Assembly: GCA_008933995.1 (NCBI GenBank)
Contig: WARS01000030.1
Location: 715,001 to 779,000, forward strand
Length of the DNA: 64,000 nt
Reading direction: 5' to 3'
Source of the DNA: Datnioides undecimradiatus
Lineage: Eukaryota > Chordata > Actinopteri > Lobotiformes > Datnioididae
In this document: positions 50,449-63,049 of the stretch, in pieces
How the letters are laid out: each line of letters begins with the position of its first letter
How positions within the stretch are numbered: the first letter of the stretch is position 1
Position numbers and translations under genes: made by a program
The notes under the pieces: generated by a model
Told to the model about the DNA's origin: nothing
The model's database searches: none
What the model saw: the letters and a program-made list of their open reading frames with translations, nothing else

Positions 50449-51033
50449 CTGAAACAGGGAAAAAAAAGGAACTGAACAAAAGGCGTAAAGGAGTGTGGAA
50501 GCCGCTGCGAAAAGTCCTCCAACTCACCATCAACTTAAATAAGTACTTGTCAGCTTTTCGCGGTTATTGATGTGGGATTGTGGAGCGATCAAAATTGTGT
50601 TTTTCTGCTTTAGTCATTTGCTGATACTTACAAAAAGGAAGTGGAAACAGAGGAACGAGCCCCATTTGAGTATGTTTTTTTTGTTCTCTTTGGTAGATAG
50701 CAGGCAGCCAACATCAAGCAAGTCAACCACAAAAGCCGTTTCAAAATAAATAGCAGAATTCTGTGCTTTAAGGCGATGTAGCCCACTGTATGTGCATTCA
50801 AGTGCTGCCAGTCCAAGTCCAGAGGAAAGCTTTTATCAACCTGCTCCTTACACTCAAATCTTCCACTCCTTTTCTTTTTTCTTCCTACCTTTCTCTCCTC
50901 TTTCATCCTGTCTCTCCTTCCCTTTGTGTCGGTGTCCCAGCACTCGAGCACACTCCGAGCCCTCTGGTTGAGAGCACTCTGGTGGAAAACAAAACATACA
51001 GCAGCCTTTCATGAGCCTCCGCTTCAACAAGCC
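50449..51033. other. Non-coding stretch
   Basis: A plus-strand T-rich tract with TTTGGTAG at about 50697 precedes a short Ser/Thr-rich frame ending at 50749. It is unsupported. A pyrimidine-rich stretch covers 50860-50920. Confidence 0.5.
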
Positions 51034-51051
51034 TTTTTTTTTTTTTTTTTT
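51034..51051 (+). repeat. Poly-T run (18 T)
   Basis: Homopolymer of 18 T. No retroposon body or A-tailed SINE head was recognised on the minus strand beside it. Confidence 0.88.
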
Positions 51052-53803
51052 CCATGGGAACAATTTTTATTTTTTGCCGCTGAAATGGATTGGCCCACAG
51101 ACTAAAGTGTGTGTGAGTGAGTGAATTTGTGTGTGGGAGAAATTGCTCTCCACAGAGAAAATACAATTCAGATTGAGATACAAAGAGTTTGCGAGAACAA
51201 TGATGCACTTTCAAACATTTATATTAACACTTTCATTTTGTCAGACTGAGTTCAGGGTAGCTTGCTGAAATTCCTTCTCCCCCTCCCTCCCTCCACTCTC
51301 TCCCTCTGTTCTGTGTTTTTATTACTAGAGAATATTAGTTCGCCCACCTGAGTTGTTTATCCTCGCCACTACTCTGTGCCATCATGTTTGTTAAGATATA
51401 TGACTTATTTGTGACATTACCGAAACCGACTGTAACCCGCTTGCACTGCGCGATACTGGAGAGCATATGTTCTTTACGTGTTCCTGGCACATCCCTGAAA
51501 GCGCATTGAGGTGCACAGCTGAAGATGTTTCCCATCTGAACCGACAGAAGTGTTTGGCCACATGTTAACAGTCTAGCACCTTCATATTATCAGATGAGGC
51601 CCCCCAGTTTAAACAGAATAACAGTGAGACACCCTTCTGTAAAGTTCTTCACACCTGGAAGGATGTTTCACCAGCAGCTCGGCATAAATCAGCAGGTTTT
51701 AACTCTCATGCTGCTCTGAGATACGTTGAACACTGTGATTTAAATTCGCACCTAGCCTTACTGGCCATTGCTGTAGCCGTGCCTGAAGCATGTCCACGTG
51801 AATACACGTGAAACAATGGCTGTTGCCGAGCAACGCTTTTTAATCCAAGGGTCACTTTCACATGTCCCTGCAACCCAGGGTCTGAACAATATGCAATTTT
51901 TAAATTTTTAAAAAGTTTATTCATTTCTTTTTTTATTTGGGAAGCTGGACTGTAAAAATAGCTTATCTGTGTGGATTAAGCAGTGATTTTGCAGCGATAT
52001 GAGTATACAAAGGTCCTCAAAGGGCTGCTCTCTTAAACACAAAACTTTATTAAAGAATCAGTTTCAGATCAATATTCTCGATATAAATTTGCAGTGACAC
52101 CTGTCATGTAACCACAAGTATTTTCTGACTTCTATCCTGAGAAAGCTGTTAGAGATTGGCTCATTTTGAAACAATATAGATGCTGATACTGAAACTGGAT
52201 AGCACAAACTTAAAGTAAAGAGAAATACGTCATACTGCATACATGCAGGGTTGTGTGCACAGCATGGACTGGTTCTTACAACTAAATTAAACAACACAAA
52301 CGAGCACAAACTATAAGCATGGGAATCGATCTCTAGTGCAATCAGTAACACAAGATTCGTCATTCGTCAATCTCCACAAAACAGGATCACCATTGATATT
52401 TTCGCAGAAGATTGCCTCGCCTTTGAAGGACTGAACTACTTTAATAGTTCAAAGCTGTCAGCCCCACGCTTGAAGAAGACGACTCTGACATTCGCCGACG
52501 CGGCACAGATCAGATGTGACAGCTGTCAGTATAAGTGGAAGGTCATTAATTACCCACAGAAATCACTTCACGACTGCAGTTATAGGTTAGACCTGCATTA
52601 TAGAATTACACAGCAAAGGCGGAAGGATGTTGCCGAGCTGCATCCTTTGTGTGAAGACCAAGGCGGAGAAGCGACATCTGAAGGCCAAAATTCAGCTGTA
52701 AACCTAAAAGTTTGATGTTCTCTTTATCAAATGCAAAAAAATCACAACAGCTGTCACAACATACATGTGTTCTAGGTCATCTAAGTTGTTTATGGTGTAA
52801 TTGTTGACGCAGTGCAGTTCTGTAGTTCTGCCTGACAGTTGTTATTAGCCACAGCGGGTATCCACTGTCTTTGATTAGAGGACCATTCACTCTCCCTGCC
52901 TTACGTTCCTAATAAGGGGCACTCTCTAATGGTACACAAGCATAATGAGTTCACCCAGCAGCATCAGAGAGAGACAGGGACACTGTTCTAATGACTTGAC
53001 ATGCTGTTGTCACATGATGACATCTACCAAAGTAGAGGCTCAGTGCAATCAGCACCTGCAGGGGTATCGGGGACAGTGTCCTGCTTCCTCATTCCGTCAG
53101 TCACCTCAGTGTCTGTGGGTTTGTCCAATAACGGATTCCGTAAATGAGATGCGTTGTCATCTTGTCTGCTTATGTGATCATTTTCAGTTTTTCACTATTG
53201 TTACCATGGATACTAATTTTGCAATGCTCCATGCTGGGCGTAAATGTTACACCCAGGTGCAAGGTGCAGATTTAGGTCTAACTGGTGCACTAGTCATAAA
53301 CCTGAAATAGCCATAGACCAAGGCGTAAGCCCAGCTGACGCACACCTAGTCCTTGCACTCTGAACTGGAACAGCAGTCAGACATCAAAATCTAGGAAAAA
53401 CAAGCAGGAGGCCACCGCAGGGAGCACAAAAGGTAAAGTTGTCAGCTGTCTGTTGCTCTGCTCCTCACCGGTCTTGGGTGACGTTGCTGAGTGGAGAGCT
53501 CAGCCGCCTTGCTTTCTGATGCTTCTCTTAATTTGCCTTTATCCCCTTACTGTTTGTCCTTATCTCTGTTTGGGCCTGGCCTTAGTTAAAGTTTAGACGT
53601 AGTTTCCTGGAAATCGGGTTTTGCAGCTACTTCAATGAAATGTTTCTACTCACATGTTTTGCATCCACAAAGAAGAAAATACGAGACCAAACATGCAAGT
53701 TGTTGCCGTGCTGCATGTCTGCTATTATAACTTTAGTTGGTTCTCGTCTCAAAGGAACCAGGTGGGTTCAATTCGGTCAAGGGTAAAGATGTGGTTACAA
53801 ACC
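51052..53803. other. Non-coding stretch
   Basis: No gene is recognisable. Pyrimidine-rich tract at 51270-51310. The 121-codon plus frame at 52945-53310 and the 81-codon frame at 52470-52715 show no known domain. Confidence 0.55.
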
Positions 53804-53815
53804 AGGTCAAGGTCA
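53804..53815 (+). promoter_or_regulatory. DR0 nuclear-receptor element AGGTCAAGGTCA
   Basis: Two perfect AGGTCA half-sites abut without a spacer, preceded by CC and followed by AGGTT. Direct repeats with zero spacing are the classical target of GCNF (NR6A1), and TCAAGGTCA half-sites are also used by SF-1 and ERR-type receptors. No promoter is recognised close by. Confidence 0.3.
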
Positions 53816-53920
53816 AGGTTTAGGTCCTTGCAGAACTTTAATGTGAACTGTTAAAATGGGTGCTGTCTGCAGCCGTCATCCCTAAGTCAGCTGTTGATGG
53901 TACCTGACAAAGCACCCGAG
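53816..53920. other. Short non-coding spacer
   Basis: Lies between the DR0 motif and the LINE tail. Part of it may be diverged LINE 3' untranslated sequence. Confidence 0.4.
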
Positions 53921-54015
53921 TTTAGTCTAGACCTGCTCTATATGTAAAGTGTCCAGAGATAACCACTGTTACGATTTGTTGCTGCACAAATAAACTTGCA
54001 TATAAATTGGATTGG
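53921..54015 (+). repeat. 3' tail of a teleost LINE, copy 2
   Basis: GTCTAGACCTGCTCTATATG, TAAAGTGTCCAGAGATAACC and a terminal AAATAAACTTGCATATAAATTGGATTGG follow the same order as 4076-4255 but are more diverged. The GCGCTATATAAA core is largely lost. Tail only, consistent with 5' truncation. Confidence 0.6.
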
Positions 54016-55937
54016 TAAGTAAGCTATTGCAATCGCATCCATTAACACCGCGGTGGCAGAATGATGTCTTTTTCTTTCTTTTCATGAACTGTGCGGTCTT
54101 TTGTCACCCTGCCCACATTTCTTTAGATCATAAAGGCTTGAGCTGACACACCGCAGTCATTAAATGGCTTTCCTGTCAGGTGGCACAGCCAGCAACACAA
54201 ACAGTCGGTTGTGAGACTGCACCATCGGCCGCGCACATCAATCATCATTCCAGCAGTTATTTCGGTTTATTTGACCCCCTGTTCGATATTCTTTCATTGC
54301 ACAGCTGGCACCACCAGCCTTCTCCGCGCCACTCTTCCCCTCCAAATATTATCACTATTAGCAGCACACGCTGTCAGGGAAAAAGGTACAAAACAACATT
54401 TCCACCAGGAACCGCTGTACCACGGACCTCCGAAGCCTAAAATTGGCACAGTTGGCCAGTGCAGTGTTTTCTTCGAAGAGGTATGACTTCCAAGTAAAGA
54501 CCTACATCATCACTGTGGGCGTGATTTTCCTTATGCAAGTCTGAAAACAAACATATTCCTGCCCACTGCCACATACTGCAGACAGCTGTTCAGGTAAATT
54601 CCCTCCGCCTCATTCTTATTCACTGACGTTAAAAGTTCATAATGGTACGGTTCTCTAGTGAAGAGCGATGAAACAAAAGCTGAATCAGCGTAGGCAGTTT
54701 GTTTTCCCGGCGTTCTGTGAAATAACGAGTCGGTCCAAAGGATCAGAATCATGACTGATCCAGGCAGCTTTTTAATGGATGCGGCCCAACGGAGATGTCC
54801 CATTGTGCTACACTAAAACACTGGAACCACATTCAGCAGCAGTTGAACTGTAGTAGTAGATAAAGAGATGGGCAGCTGTAGATAAACAGTCAGCTGCTAC
54901 ACGCCATCGATTTACAGCAAGCAATGTGGGTAGAAGAGGAGAGAGTCTGAAAAACCTATTTTGCATCTACCTATACATATTTACTAGTTTAATGTAGGCG
55001 TACACTGTACACACAGCAATGTACTATACAACTGTATTAAAGCACACATAAAAAATAGATCAGACTTATTATGGCCAATGTCAGTACTAGGGAATATTTC
55101 AAAAACTTGTATTTGCTTGTTTATGAAAAAGACGTGATAAAGCAATTGTTATGTTTAGAGTTATTAAAGAGGACATAAGGGCGATAATCTTTGCTTCTAT
55201 GCAGCAAAGCTCTAATGTAGTCTACAAGCCATTACTACTTCTCTGCTACTTACCACTTCAAGTTTATGGCCATGCTAGCTGAGGCTGTATGCTGCATGCT
55301 ATGTTAGCATTTGTGCTTAATGTCTGCGACGCACCACCTGCACCGCAGAGGCTACAGTTTCACCGAAAACAAACGTCTACATTGGCACATTTTGTCAAAC
55401 ACACAAACTCTGATTTGATCACGAAATACCGTCCTACAACTTAGCCACTGACTGATGGATCGGTTTGTCTCCAACCAAGTTCATGTGTGTTGCAGAGTGA
55501 TGTAAAGGGCCATCAGTCACTGGTCAAAAGGGCAGTCTGTAGATTGCATTCCTCATGTCGGCCAGGGATGCCACAACTCTCCTCTAAGCAATTCCCTGCT
55601 TAGACTCATTTAAATATTTATATTTATATTTTTAAATATACATGTTCATAAATTATGTTGTGATGTATGAAAAGACCCAAAATACACCTACTGCTACTTG
55701 ATTGCTATAAACACATTTCTGTGATATATTACAGTTAGAAAGGATTGACACATGGGCATTCTCAAAGGCAGAGTACACATAGGAAGATAGGACTGATGGG
55801 AGCGGCGCTGCAGAGCTGCAGCAGGAACACGCTCTACCTCTGCAGGCTGCTACAGTTCAGCGAGGCGGCCGTCGCACGCACAGAAGGCTGCGTGGACAGG
55901 CGTGACGTGTTGATAGCAACTAACGTGTCGATGTGAT
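54016..55937. other. Non-coding stretch
   Basis: No gene seen. AT-rich self-complementary stretch at 55612-55645. GC-rich patch at 55797-55905 with an open plus frame that I do not recognise. A GCATGCTATGTTAGCATT patch near 55290 may be another scrap of the repeat that follows. Confidence 0.5.
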
Positions 55938-56190
55938 GGTATAGCAGGTATGATGTGATGCTAAAGATGCTGTCTTAGGTTAGCATGCCAGCATGGAGTA
56001 ACGGTTGGGTGGGAAGCAGGTGGGAATACTTTGCAGGGTTTTGGTCATAAATCCAAAAAAATTAAAATGAATATAAATTTGGTCTTCCCATTGCTGCTAG
56101 ATGACTTGCACTCCTATGAGTAGTAGTTGAAATGTTTCAGTATGGACCAAAGTGATGGACGTTACCTTAATGCTAGTGTGGCCTAAACAT
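55938..56190 (+). repeat. Copy of the GCTAGCATG-type teleost repeat
   Basis: In order: AGCAGGTATGATGTG, TTAGGTTAGCATGCCAGCATG, GGGAATACTTTGCAGGG, TTTTGGTCATAAATCCAAA, ATTTGGTC ... GCTGCTAGATGA, TTTCAGTATGGACCAAAGTG, GATGGACG and GCTAGTGTGGC. I know this order from a dispersed non-coding repeat in many fish. No coding capacity. A fragment of the same family is at 14500-14537. Confidence 0.6.
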
Positions 56191-59100
56191 GCTAATGAGA
56201 CACACCATTTTGATTACTATGAATGTACACGCTGTAGATCATTTTGATTCAGTTAACCCTTAAATATTTCAGTTTTCCCCTCTATTTTCAGCCGTTTTAC
56301 CAAACTACTGAGCTTTTTATAAAAGTGAAATTACACATTTGTGACTGGAGTTCAGAAAACGTCACTTTTGTCACAAAATAGGTTACGTTAACATTGTTGC
56401 ATTCCGACACTGACGAGCAATTTTTAGTTTCGTTTCAGCAGAAACTCGAATTGCAATCGCAGGTTTTACAGCCAGCCCTCAGCTGATAGCTCCGCCGTGT
56501 CGCTCCATTTGCATGACGCTGAACTGTGCTGAACTTTTGCCAGCCACCGTCATCTCTTCAACAGTCTTCCCTCTGCTTGCTGTCACTCCTCATCTCCCAG
56601 CAACCATCTGAAATGAACGCCGGCTTTGTCTCTTTGTCACTGTTTGCGTGAACGCTGACACAGTAAGCGTATCATGCAGAAGCATTCCTCATTCAGATGT
56701 ACCTAAGTGGGCCACAGTACACTGACCACTGAGATTGAAATATGTGGTTTACCACATGTTGTGAAGTCTTGCTGATGACTGTTGTCAGTACAAGGCTTGC
56801 ACTCTCCCATGAAAGGAAAAGCAGACATCAATCATAAGTGCAATTTCTTGATGTTCATGTTGACAGCATCCTTTTATTGACTTACAGAGTGACAACTTGT
56901 GAATGACATGAACAGAGAGCAGCAAAACAGAGTTTGGACTATCTTTGTACAGTGTCAGTACTGTTGACAAGATTAGACAGCTGCTTTCTTCCCCCGGTGT
57001 TGTAAGGCAGGCAGATCTAGCATTTGCGTTTATCACAACACACAGTGCGGGTTGCATGAGGAGAGAGCTGCACACTCCTATTCATGCAGTTTGAAAAGCA
57101 GTCTGGAAATTCTGACTTGGACCAAATTCGAGGATGCAAAACTCTTTAAATTCAACAGGGCTGTTTTGCAGATGCAGCATATTTTACATTTTTTAAAGGC
57201 AGTCGAAATATGCAAGATGCATAACTAACAAAGAAATGGTCTTTCAACTATAACTAAATACTTTTACTTTTAAATGAAATCAGCATCAACCAGTGGGTAC
57301 AGCTGATTATTAGTTATTAGTTATTATAAGAGAAATGGTGAAAATTAGTTTTGAAGAGAGGTTGAGGCTGAGATCTTCTTGCACTCAGGAGGTTGCCGTT
57401 TCCTTCCCGAGCGTCCTTCTTGATTTATATAGCAAACAGTGATACGGTACATTAACCACATCAACTCCAATGTGGAATGTAGATCAGGAAACGTGCAGGC
57501 AGCCTTGAGTTGCAGTCTTAATGGAACTGCACTGCACGCTTGTGTCAGCGGTACAATTCTGCAGCCTTCGACGGTCTTACGGCCACAAACAAGTCATTAT
57601 ACGCCATAAGCTGACAGCACAAGCTGCTGATCACTAAGGCCATATGCCATAATACAGCTATCTCCTAATGTAACCAACACATCCTTCAAGCTAAAAGAAA
57701 CTAAAACACATATTGTTGTCATCACCTTCCAATTAAATCCATGTGTCTGAGTCGGCAAAGTACTGGTGGGGCATTGATGTTGGTCAGTCCAAAGCCACCT
57801 CTTCTTGCCTTCGCTTCAGACTAACAAGGATTAAACTGTTTACAGCTGCTTGACGCACGTGTTGAGAGAACACGTTATTTTTAGACTTTGGACCAGCAAT
57901 AGATGTTTTTCATTGGATCAAAGTGTAACACCAGGATATATTACTCTATCTGCTGTTATGGGCACATTGTGGTGTGAAGTCCTCCGCTAGAACGCAACCA
58001 TGAATTTTTCAGACATCCAGAAAGAAATATCGTTTTATTCAGAGAGAGTGATGCATTAAAACAGTAATGCGGGACCATCCATTACAATCCAACCCAACAA
58101 GTTAACACAGCGTTGATCCTGTCAGTAGCAGATAAATCTCTGTACTGTATTTCCCAGTATACAGAGTTTTTTCAGTCTTTGTCAAACACAGAGAACCCAT
58201 TGTCGGTTTCCTGTTCTTGTCACTTATTGGAGTGCTCTAAATTACTAACACAGCTGAGTCTTGTTCTTCAGATAGGCCCCTGATAAATACTAATTTAAGC
58301 TCAGTTTAGGTTTTTGGCAGCTTAGCGTCGACTCAGACTGCGCCACAGCCACAACTCAGGTGGTCTTACAGCCCTCCCTGCGCTTTCTTTATTTCTCAGA
58401 ATAGTTATGTTCATGACCTCGCATCCATTGCCTTGATGATGCAAGCTCAGGCCGAGAAGCAGCAAGGCAAAATAATTTCCCCGCCAACACTTCTAATCAC
58501 TCTCTTTAGCAGATAAAATAGAGAATCAGAGTCAAAGAATAGAAAATGTGTGTGGTGATCCATTAAAGGAGAGAGCAAGATTCATTTAATGATTCTGGAT
58601 ATTAGATGTCAAATAGACGGAAGGTGGTGTGGATGGAAGGGCCCGTCTGACATATCTGTTTTGTATTTCACAGTAAAAAGTTGCACAAACACTAGAACTT
58701 CGCCTCTTAATGACGCATCCACAATGCCTGTCCATTCAAAAACAGGATGTCAGCCAGTGTGTGTGCCTGTGTCCACAGCGAGGGAAATGCTACTGACGTG
58801 TGGGGAGCCTTTGTTTCGTGGACTGCAGTAATGCCTTTGAAGAAGTGGCCCCGTGGCCTCAGCGGAGACCTCTCTCCTCATACACAGCAACACACGTTAT
58901 GTGAATGTTGCATCACAAGCGGGAGTGCAGCAGTGTTCGCGCTTAACAGGGCTGGACGGGTTGACGACTTTTGATACGCTGCAGCCACAGGAGACCAAAG
59001 TTGGGACTCCAGCACAAAGTCTTTACATCCAGAAAACAGTTGCAATAGTACACAGCATCTTATTTACACCAACATGGGAAGTAAACAATGCATTTTAATA

Positions 59101-60183
59101 TTGCAATGCAACTCTCATATTTAAAGACCCTTTGGCTAAAAAGCTTTATTTGCAGTCAGAGCGAATGTTGGTCAAGTTGATGAGCTCAGCAGAGGTGGAG
59201 CGACCTTTCATTGGTCAGATTAATGGCACTGAAGCAAAGCTGAACTGGGACGTCAGGGGATGGATGGAACCGCTCTCCTTAGGGTGTAAAACACAGCAGC
59301 TTTGTTATTAATTCAACTTAACAAGCGGGAGATCATGCTCACACAGTGAATCCCTCCACCGGGCTGCACAGCCCTTATGATTTTAGTTAAAGGGATCACA
59401 ACCCGCACCTCTGGTGATATCCTGAACATTTTTTGATGTGTTCGGAGCAACCTCTCTTTCCAGACACATAAGTTCCTGATACCATGAATCATTCACGCCA
59501 TGTACTGTGAACATTTACCAATAACATGACCAGTATTCTCTGCTACAGAGTTATTCCAATGTAAACTGTCCATAGAGATTGTGCAGGTTATCTAATAAAG
59601 AGCTAGAAACACATGTTGCCTATGTAAGTTTTCCAGATTACCTGAATTCTATTGTTTCTCCATTAACTTAAACGAAACTGCTGCTCTCAGTGTTGTTTAG
59701 TGCTGCCGCAAAGTTCATTCAAATCCTTCACATAGATCTCAACTTTGGTGAACTTTGACACGTGGACCACGAGTGTGACTGATCAGCGCTGGCAAGTTCC
59801 AGGCGGGTTAAGAGTTAAGTGTTTGGGCTCTCCATCTACAAGTTGTTTGTGAGTGAGCTACCAATGATGAAGCATAAATGAAGCAGTTGATAGCAATCAG
59901 CAAGCGATTTGATATGCTCTACTGGGTGCATGGGTTTCAGAGATGATAACAACAAATTGGAATATTAAGATGAAACAAAAATAAACAAGCCAAAACAAGA
60001 CATCAAACCTACAGCTGCGTAACATGTAGCTGTTAGGAGAACATGGAATCTGAGTTTACATTAGAGATAACGCTGAGGACAGAATGTGAACTTCTGCTCC
60101 TGGTTGGTTCTGCGTGGAGTGGAGAGGAACTGTTACTTCATTATCACCACATTCGACCAGTGAAGATGAAAGCAGAATGAGAT
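56191..60183. other. Long non-coding stretch
   Basis: No gene, transposon or structured RNA is recognisable in 4 kb. Overlapping plus frames at 58589-59098 and a 96-codon minus frame at 56785-57075 are unsupported. Confidence 0.58.
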
Positions 60184-60193
60184 GGGGGGGGGG
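60184..60193 (+). repeat. Poly-G run (10 G)
   Basis: Homopolymer of 10 G. A C9 run at 60367-60375 is its complement on the same strand, 173 bp away. Confidence 0.85.
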
Positions 60194-60233
60194 TCAGCGG
60201 GGTCACCGGAGCTGCCTGGGGTTTTCCTTTTAC

Positions 60234-60338
60234 CTCTGACAGATGGATGGCCTTCAGGCAGAGCATGTGACGGGCCACCAGTGCTGACAACGCACACGCT
60301 GCTTCCTTCCTCCAAGCAGCCTCTCGCTCTGCCTTTCT
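60234..60338 (-). other. Candidate internal exon, 105 bp (unrecognised)
   Basis: On the minus strand 35 codons (phase 0 to 0) lie between a GTGCAG acceptor with only a weak pyrimidine tract and the donor GTAAAAGG. The peptide starts RKAEREAAWRKEAACALSAL and ends LKAIHLSE. It is alanine-rich, charged at one end and strongly helix-forming, as in coiled-coil or ciliary proteins. GC content and codon use are unlike the surroundings. The acceptor is the weak point. It is the most upstream of four minus-strand exon-like segments, but no link between them can be shown. The family is not recognised. Confidence 0.33.
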
Positions 60339-60366
60339 CTGCACTAGCATCACACACACCTCTCAA

Positions 60367-60375
60367 CCCCCCCCC
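60367..60375 (+). repeat. Poly-C run (9 C)
   Basis: Homopolymer of 9 C followed by TTCCC. It complements the G10 run at 60184-60193. Confidence 0.85.
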
Positions 60376-60799
60376 TTCCCGCTTCTCACAATCAGCGGTG
60401 ATTGACAGATCACATTCAACCAGGCATCTGTTCTCATCCTAACAAACGTCTCAATGCTTCAGTTGCAGTATTGCCCAATACACTCTGACGCGCGTCTGGC
60501 TGGTGATGCTTTTCTTTCATGTTCACGTTTTGTGAGTAAATTCCATTCATTCAGCTGAAAAAATGCTGAGTCAGTTTTCCCAGTTTTCATTTCTCAACCA
60601 CAACCATTTGTTGAGTACATCAACCAATCCCTTACAACTGCCGCTCATGCATTAAACACCTTTTGGAGAAGTAGTAGAGCAGCTGAAACTGAAGTGGGAC
60701 TGATGATGTTGCTAATATTAGCTTTCTATAGTGGCTCAGTGATGTGTAATGTACTGCTAACATGCAGACATGTTTGCTACATCTGGATGTACAAGAAAC
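60376..60799. other. Non-coding stretch
   Basis: Nothing recognisable. Confidence 0.55.
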
Positions 60800-61133
60800 A
60801 CTCCACCCACCCATCTATTCACCCATCCATCCATCATCCAACCATTTCCTACACATGCTTCCCCTGCACATGGTTGTGGGTGGTTGGAGCCCGGTGTCTA
60901 ATGACTGCCAGTCATACTCAGGGAAACAGAAGCAGGCCAGCACACTCACACACTCACACCTACAGATGGACGAGTCTCCGGTTCACCTACATCTATGTGT
61001 TTTTGGGCTGTGGGAGGAAACCCACACAGGCAGAGAGAGGAAACGTGCAACCTCACAGAGAAAAGCCCCAGCAGTCAGGTCAGGTTCACAAACAGAGCCG
61101 TCTTGCTGCAAGGCCACGGTCCTAACTGGGGTG
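60800..61133 (+). repeat. CATCCATCC ... GGGCTGTGGGAGGAAACC dispersed repeat
   Basis: The element opens with CCACCCATCTATTCACCC and CATCCATCCATCATCC. It runs through a 'GGTTGGAGCCCGGTG' block and a 'CACACTCACACACTCACACC' block, then GGGCTGTGGGAGGAAACCC, ACACAGGCAGAGAGAGG and CTCACAGAGAAAAGCCCC, and ends near CTTGCTGCAAGGCCACGGTC. This order is that of a very abundant fish repeat. Open frames of 139-143 codons run through it on the plus strand but are by-products of the repeat, not genes. A truncated relative is at 15421-15505. Confidence 0.8.
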
Positions 61134-63049
61134 GGTAGACATGACCAATCTTTAAACATATACCTGTTAAGTTTACAGTAACTTTTAGTCTTCAGCACGT
61201 TTTAAAGTTTGTCTGTGCTACAACTCTGAGTTTGCAACAATGCGAATGATGTGTGTCTCTCAAGATACAGGCAAGAAGTTGCTCAGCTGTGCCACATGTG
61301 GTCAAAAACTCCTTAAAGTTACACTTCTCATCAAGAAAACATCATGACGTGGGCAGGCTGTGTGCGGAGGGTTTATCAGATCATCCACTCTGTTTTCAGC
61401 CAGAGGCAGCAGATTGAAGGGAGGCTCTTCGGAGCCAACCTGCACCATTCTCTAAACATGAAGTTAAACCCTGAGCTGAAAGATGCTACAAGGCGGCGTC
61501 GAGCTGAGGGCAATCGCGGGGACGAGGTTCATCAACTATCGGCAATCCTTTGACAATCCACAAAGTAAATTCATTTTGCACAAACGCACGCAAAAAACAT
61601 ATTGCTTGTTTAATTTGCTAATTTAATGTGACAGCTTAAACATCTACATGTTTTTGGACCTCTTCCCTCGCACTGCATTATCGTCCCAACCTGTCCTCAC
61701 ATGTAGGCGCTGGCTTGATTCTCTGGCTTGAATTATGGGCGCCTGTGATTAGGATCAGGGGCTCTGAGCCATTTTGCAGTCACAGCGACAGTCACTCCAT
61801 TCGTTCATTACAGCCAGAATCTGTCTCCTAAAGATACAGGGTGCTTAGCTTCCTCCTCTCCCCTATCCCCGAAATGATCTTGCTGTTTTTCTGCCCATAA
61901 ACCGCATCTCTTCTGTATTTTGTTTGCATTAAGAGCTTCTTCCTAATTAAAGCTTTTGCTTTGTTGATGATGAAGCAGTTTCCTAGGGACAAAGGAATGT
62001 TTTGACTCATTCCGCCGCCTCACTTTGTACGGGCCTCGTGCTCATTATTGGATGTTAAGAATGATGGTAACACCATTAGTTGTCGCACCAATTTTAAAAG
62101 AGCCCTATTAAGAAAATGTTCTTTTCCAGACATTTAGTCCATATGTATTAGAACAGTGTCATGGTTTGTTGTAGTAGGATCTGTTCTCCAGTAAAGAAGC
62201 AATGACTACGAAGTTAAACTGCTGACGCTGAACTTTGAGGATGTTCAAACCCGCATCAGGTGGGCTTTACAAAAAATTGAGGGACCTTCTGTTCACAGTG
62301 CCCCCAATTTAGCGAGACAGAATATGAATATAAGTTAACATAAACTTACATCAAGTCGTGATATTTGATATGTGATTGCAAATCCTGGCTGAATTACAGG
62401 CTGGCCAACAACAGAAACGTCACACTATGGCAGTTTTTACAGATTGCACTGAAGAGTTAGAGTATGGAAACAGGTTTGTTATCACGGTTATGACTGTTTT
62501 ACAGACATAAAAACTGGGAAATCATTGGAATTATGCGTTCAGAATGTTTTCAATATGCTGGAAGTACCACCCAAATGTGTGTCGGTTTGGGTCGAGAAGC
62601 GCAGGGATCAAAATGAAGTAATACATCTAGTATAAAATGTCACATACAAGCTGTGCACTAACTGAAGGGTAAACTGTTGGTGATAAACGTTCTCACTTCA
62701 GGCATTAGCCTCCTCAGTGCTACCTTTGACAGAGAAAGCTGAGTTCTTCTGCTTGCTGAACCTCACCAGCAGTGCCTACACGTACCAGGATGCACTGTGT
62801 GTTAGCTTCTGACAATTCCCACATGTGCCACCACCCAAATTGCCATCGCTTAATTCGACAAAATGGAGGTTTTAGCGGCATAAACACTCACTCAGCGGTC
62901 ATCTGCCCTCTCACTGGTGTTTGGTTTGTCTTCCCCTGCAATCTCATTCCACTGTGGGATTGTCAGAAGGCTGATGACACACCTGACTGTTATTTTTACA
63001 CACAAAAAAATTACTATTTTAGCTTATACAGTTTAGGAGGGAAAGATAG
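61134..63049. other. Non-coding stretch
   Basis: No gene seen. The moderately GC-rich sequence at about 61720-62060 has the even, homopolymer-poor look of conserved non-coding DNA, but this impression cannot be tested here. The 94-codon plus frame at 62772-63056 is unsupported. Confidence 0.5.

Noticed and set aside
52945..53310. 121-codon plus-strand frame
   Set aside because: No known motif, irregular codon use, no splice context.
60694..61181. Overlapping plus-strand frames of 139 and 143 codons
   Set aside because: They run through the CATCCATCC dispersed repeat and are repeat by-products.
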